Of a stretch of 31,314 bases of DNA, positions 30,577-31,314 are shown piece after piece. Origin of the DNA: a virus. The DNA is taken from IMG/VR virus record IMGVR_UViG_3300046450_000346, positions 1 to 31,314 of that record. The stretch is one strand, 5' to 3'. Position 1 is the first letter of the stretch. The number at the start of each line of letters is the position of its first letter. The notes below the pieces were generated by a model. It had not been told where the DNA came from. It saw only the letters and a program-made list of their open reading frames with translations, and made no database searches. The position numbers and the translations under genes were made by a program.

Positions 30577-31314
30577 CCTCTATTCTATTTGCTGTTAATG
30601 TTTCTAGTTCTGTAAACTGTAGTTCCAAACCATATTCTGTTGCAGCGCCTGTATCTATGAATGTATTAAAATTTCCGTCTGGGCCATAAGTAACTTTAGC
30701 ACTAGTAAGAACACAAGATGATACTTTTGGTAATTCTGGATTAATTGCCATAATACCATCAATAAGTGAATGAAACTCTATACTAAATTCTGATGGGTAC
30801 ACTAAAAACAATTCGCCTTTTGATGCCTCTGGGTGCATATGATATTTAAACAATGAAATTATTGCTTGTACCTCTGCTAACTCATTTTTATTTCTCGGTG
30901 CAAAGGCGTAGTTAAAGGAAAACTTTCTGAAACCCATTGATTTAAATAACTGTTCTTTGTATGGGTTGTTTACTTTCTTACTTGTAGATTCAATTAGAGA
31001 TGCAAAGTCTCCACTACCTCCAAGCTCTTTAGGTAAATTGGCAGCTGCTCCGATCATGCCTCTTCCTATATACTCAGGAAGTTCTGCTGCATCTGTCATG
31101 TTAAGTCTACCTGAACCAAGCGTTCCTGCAATACCTAACTGTGCCTCTTCCCAATTTGCTGAGTATGATGTCATAATTGATGCTGGAACATATAGTTGTA
31201 TGCTTGCTAATAATCTCACCAAGCTAGTATTCGTTGTAAGCAAAGCCTGAGCTCCGCCTGCTGCTACTGCTATAGCTGAACCTGCTATCGCCGTGCCCAA
31301 CGCTGATGCATCTG
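30566..31314 (-). CDS. 48: Tail-tube cap baseplate protein, gp48/gp54 family (5' end outside window)
   Basis: The frame is open to the right edge, so the real start lies outside and at least 248 residues are seen. The C-terminal part follows T4 gp48: FRKFSFNYAFAPRNKNELAE, IISLFKYHMHPEASKGELF, then SSCVLTSAKVTYGPDGNFNT and LELQFTELETLTANR (T4: PNGNFNGLAIAP... and TLEITMREIITLNRASL). The TTG at 31300 is not taken as the start. gp48 and gp54 are paralogues that cap the baseplate and nucleate the tube; which of the two it is cannot be settled from the fragment. Confidence 0.8.
   Translation of the reverse strand, partial: DASALGTAIAGSAIAVAAGGAQALLTTNTSLVRLLASIQLYVPASIMTSYSANWEEAQLGIAGTLGSGRLNMTDAAELPEYIGRGMIGAAANLPKELGGSGDFASLIESTSKKVNNPYKEQLFKSMGFRKFSFNYAFAPRNKNELAEVQAIISLFKYHMHPEASKGELFLVYPSEFSIEFHSLIDGIMAINPELPKVSSCVLTSAKVTYGPDGNFNTFIDTGAATEYGLELQFTELETLTANRIEDGL

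Overview
This window is almost certainly a piece of a T4-like (Straboviridae/Kyanoviridae-type) myovirus genome from the sea, probably a pelagiphage or cyanophage relative. The evidence is the T4 baseplate gene set, the large DUF4815 tail protein typical of marine T4-like phages, T4-type late promoters (TATAAATA), AT-rich coding sequence and tightly overlapping genes. No tRNA, CRISPR array, insertion sequence or ribosomal gene was seen. The host cannot be fixed from this sequence alone.

Region A (31314 down to 19535, minus strand) is the baseplate operon in transcription order: gp48/gp54-type tube cap (cut by the window edge), gp53, a gp27-like hub, gp5-like spike, a small unknown structural protein, gp25, gp6, a gp7-like wedge, a small structural protein and gp8. 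Region B (19531 down to 11141, minus) encodes the baseplate periphery and fibres: a 2089-residue DUF4815 protein, a small coiled-coil protein, a short fibre and a fibre carrying 38 tetrapeptide units (Tyr-x-Gly-x). AGTATAAATA or close variants precede or lie inside several of these genes.

Region C (11104 down to 8052, minus) is a four-gene overlapping operon: an unknown conserved phage protein, a GT-A glycosyltransferase, an unknown 377-residue protein and a 2-oxoglutarate/iron oxygenase-like protein. Region D (8003 down to 5883, minus) is an early-type cassette. Two nearly identical sigma70 promoters drive an 82-residue protein, an 11-codon leader ORF, a 92-residue protein, a 53-residue membrane protein, an ATP-dependent DNA ligase and a 59-residue protein. 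The last five of these ORFs are joined by start/stop overlaps.

Region E (421 to 5886, plus strand) runs toward region D: four paralogous glycosyltransferases, a fused protein that looks like a dead glycosyltransferase joined to a cluster-less radical-SAM/SPASM protein, a small unknown protein, a class I methyltransferase-like protein and a small membrane protein. It diverges from a minus-strand virion gene (35-364) across a 12-bp palindrome made of two overlapping TATAAATA boxes.

The most unusual system is region E together with region C: sugar- and group-transfer enzymes around the tail-fibre genes, with a late-type promoter upstream of each. They could decorate the Tyr/Ser/Thr-rich fibre or alter host surface glycans. 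This is inference; the sequence shows the enzymes and their layout, not the substrate.
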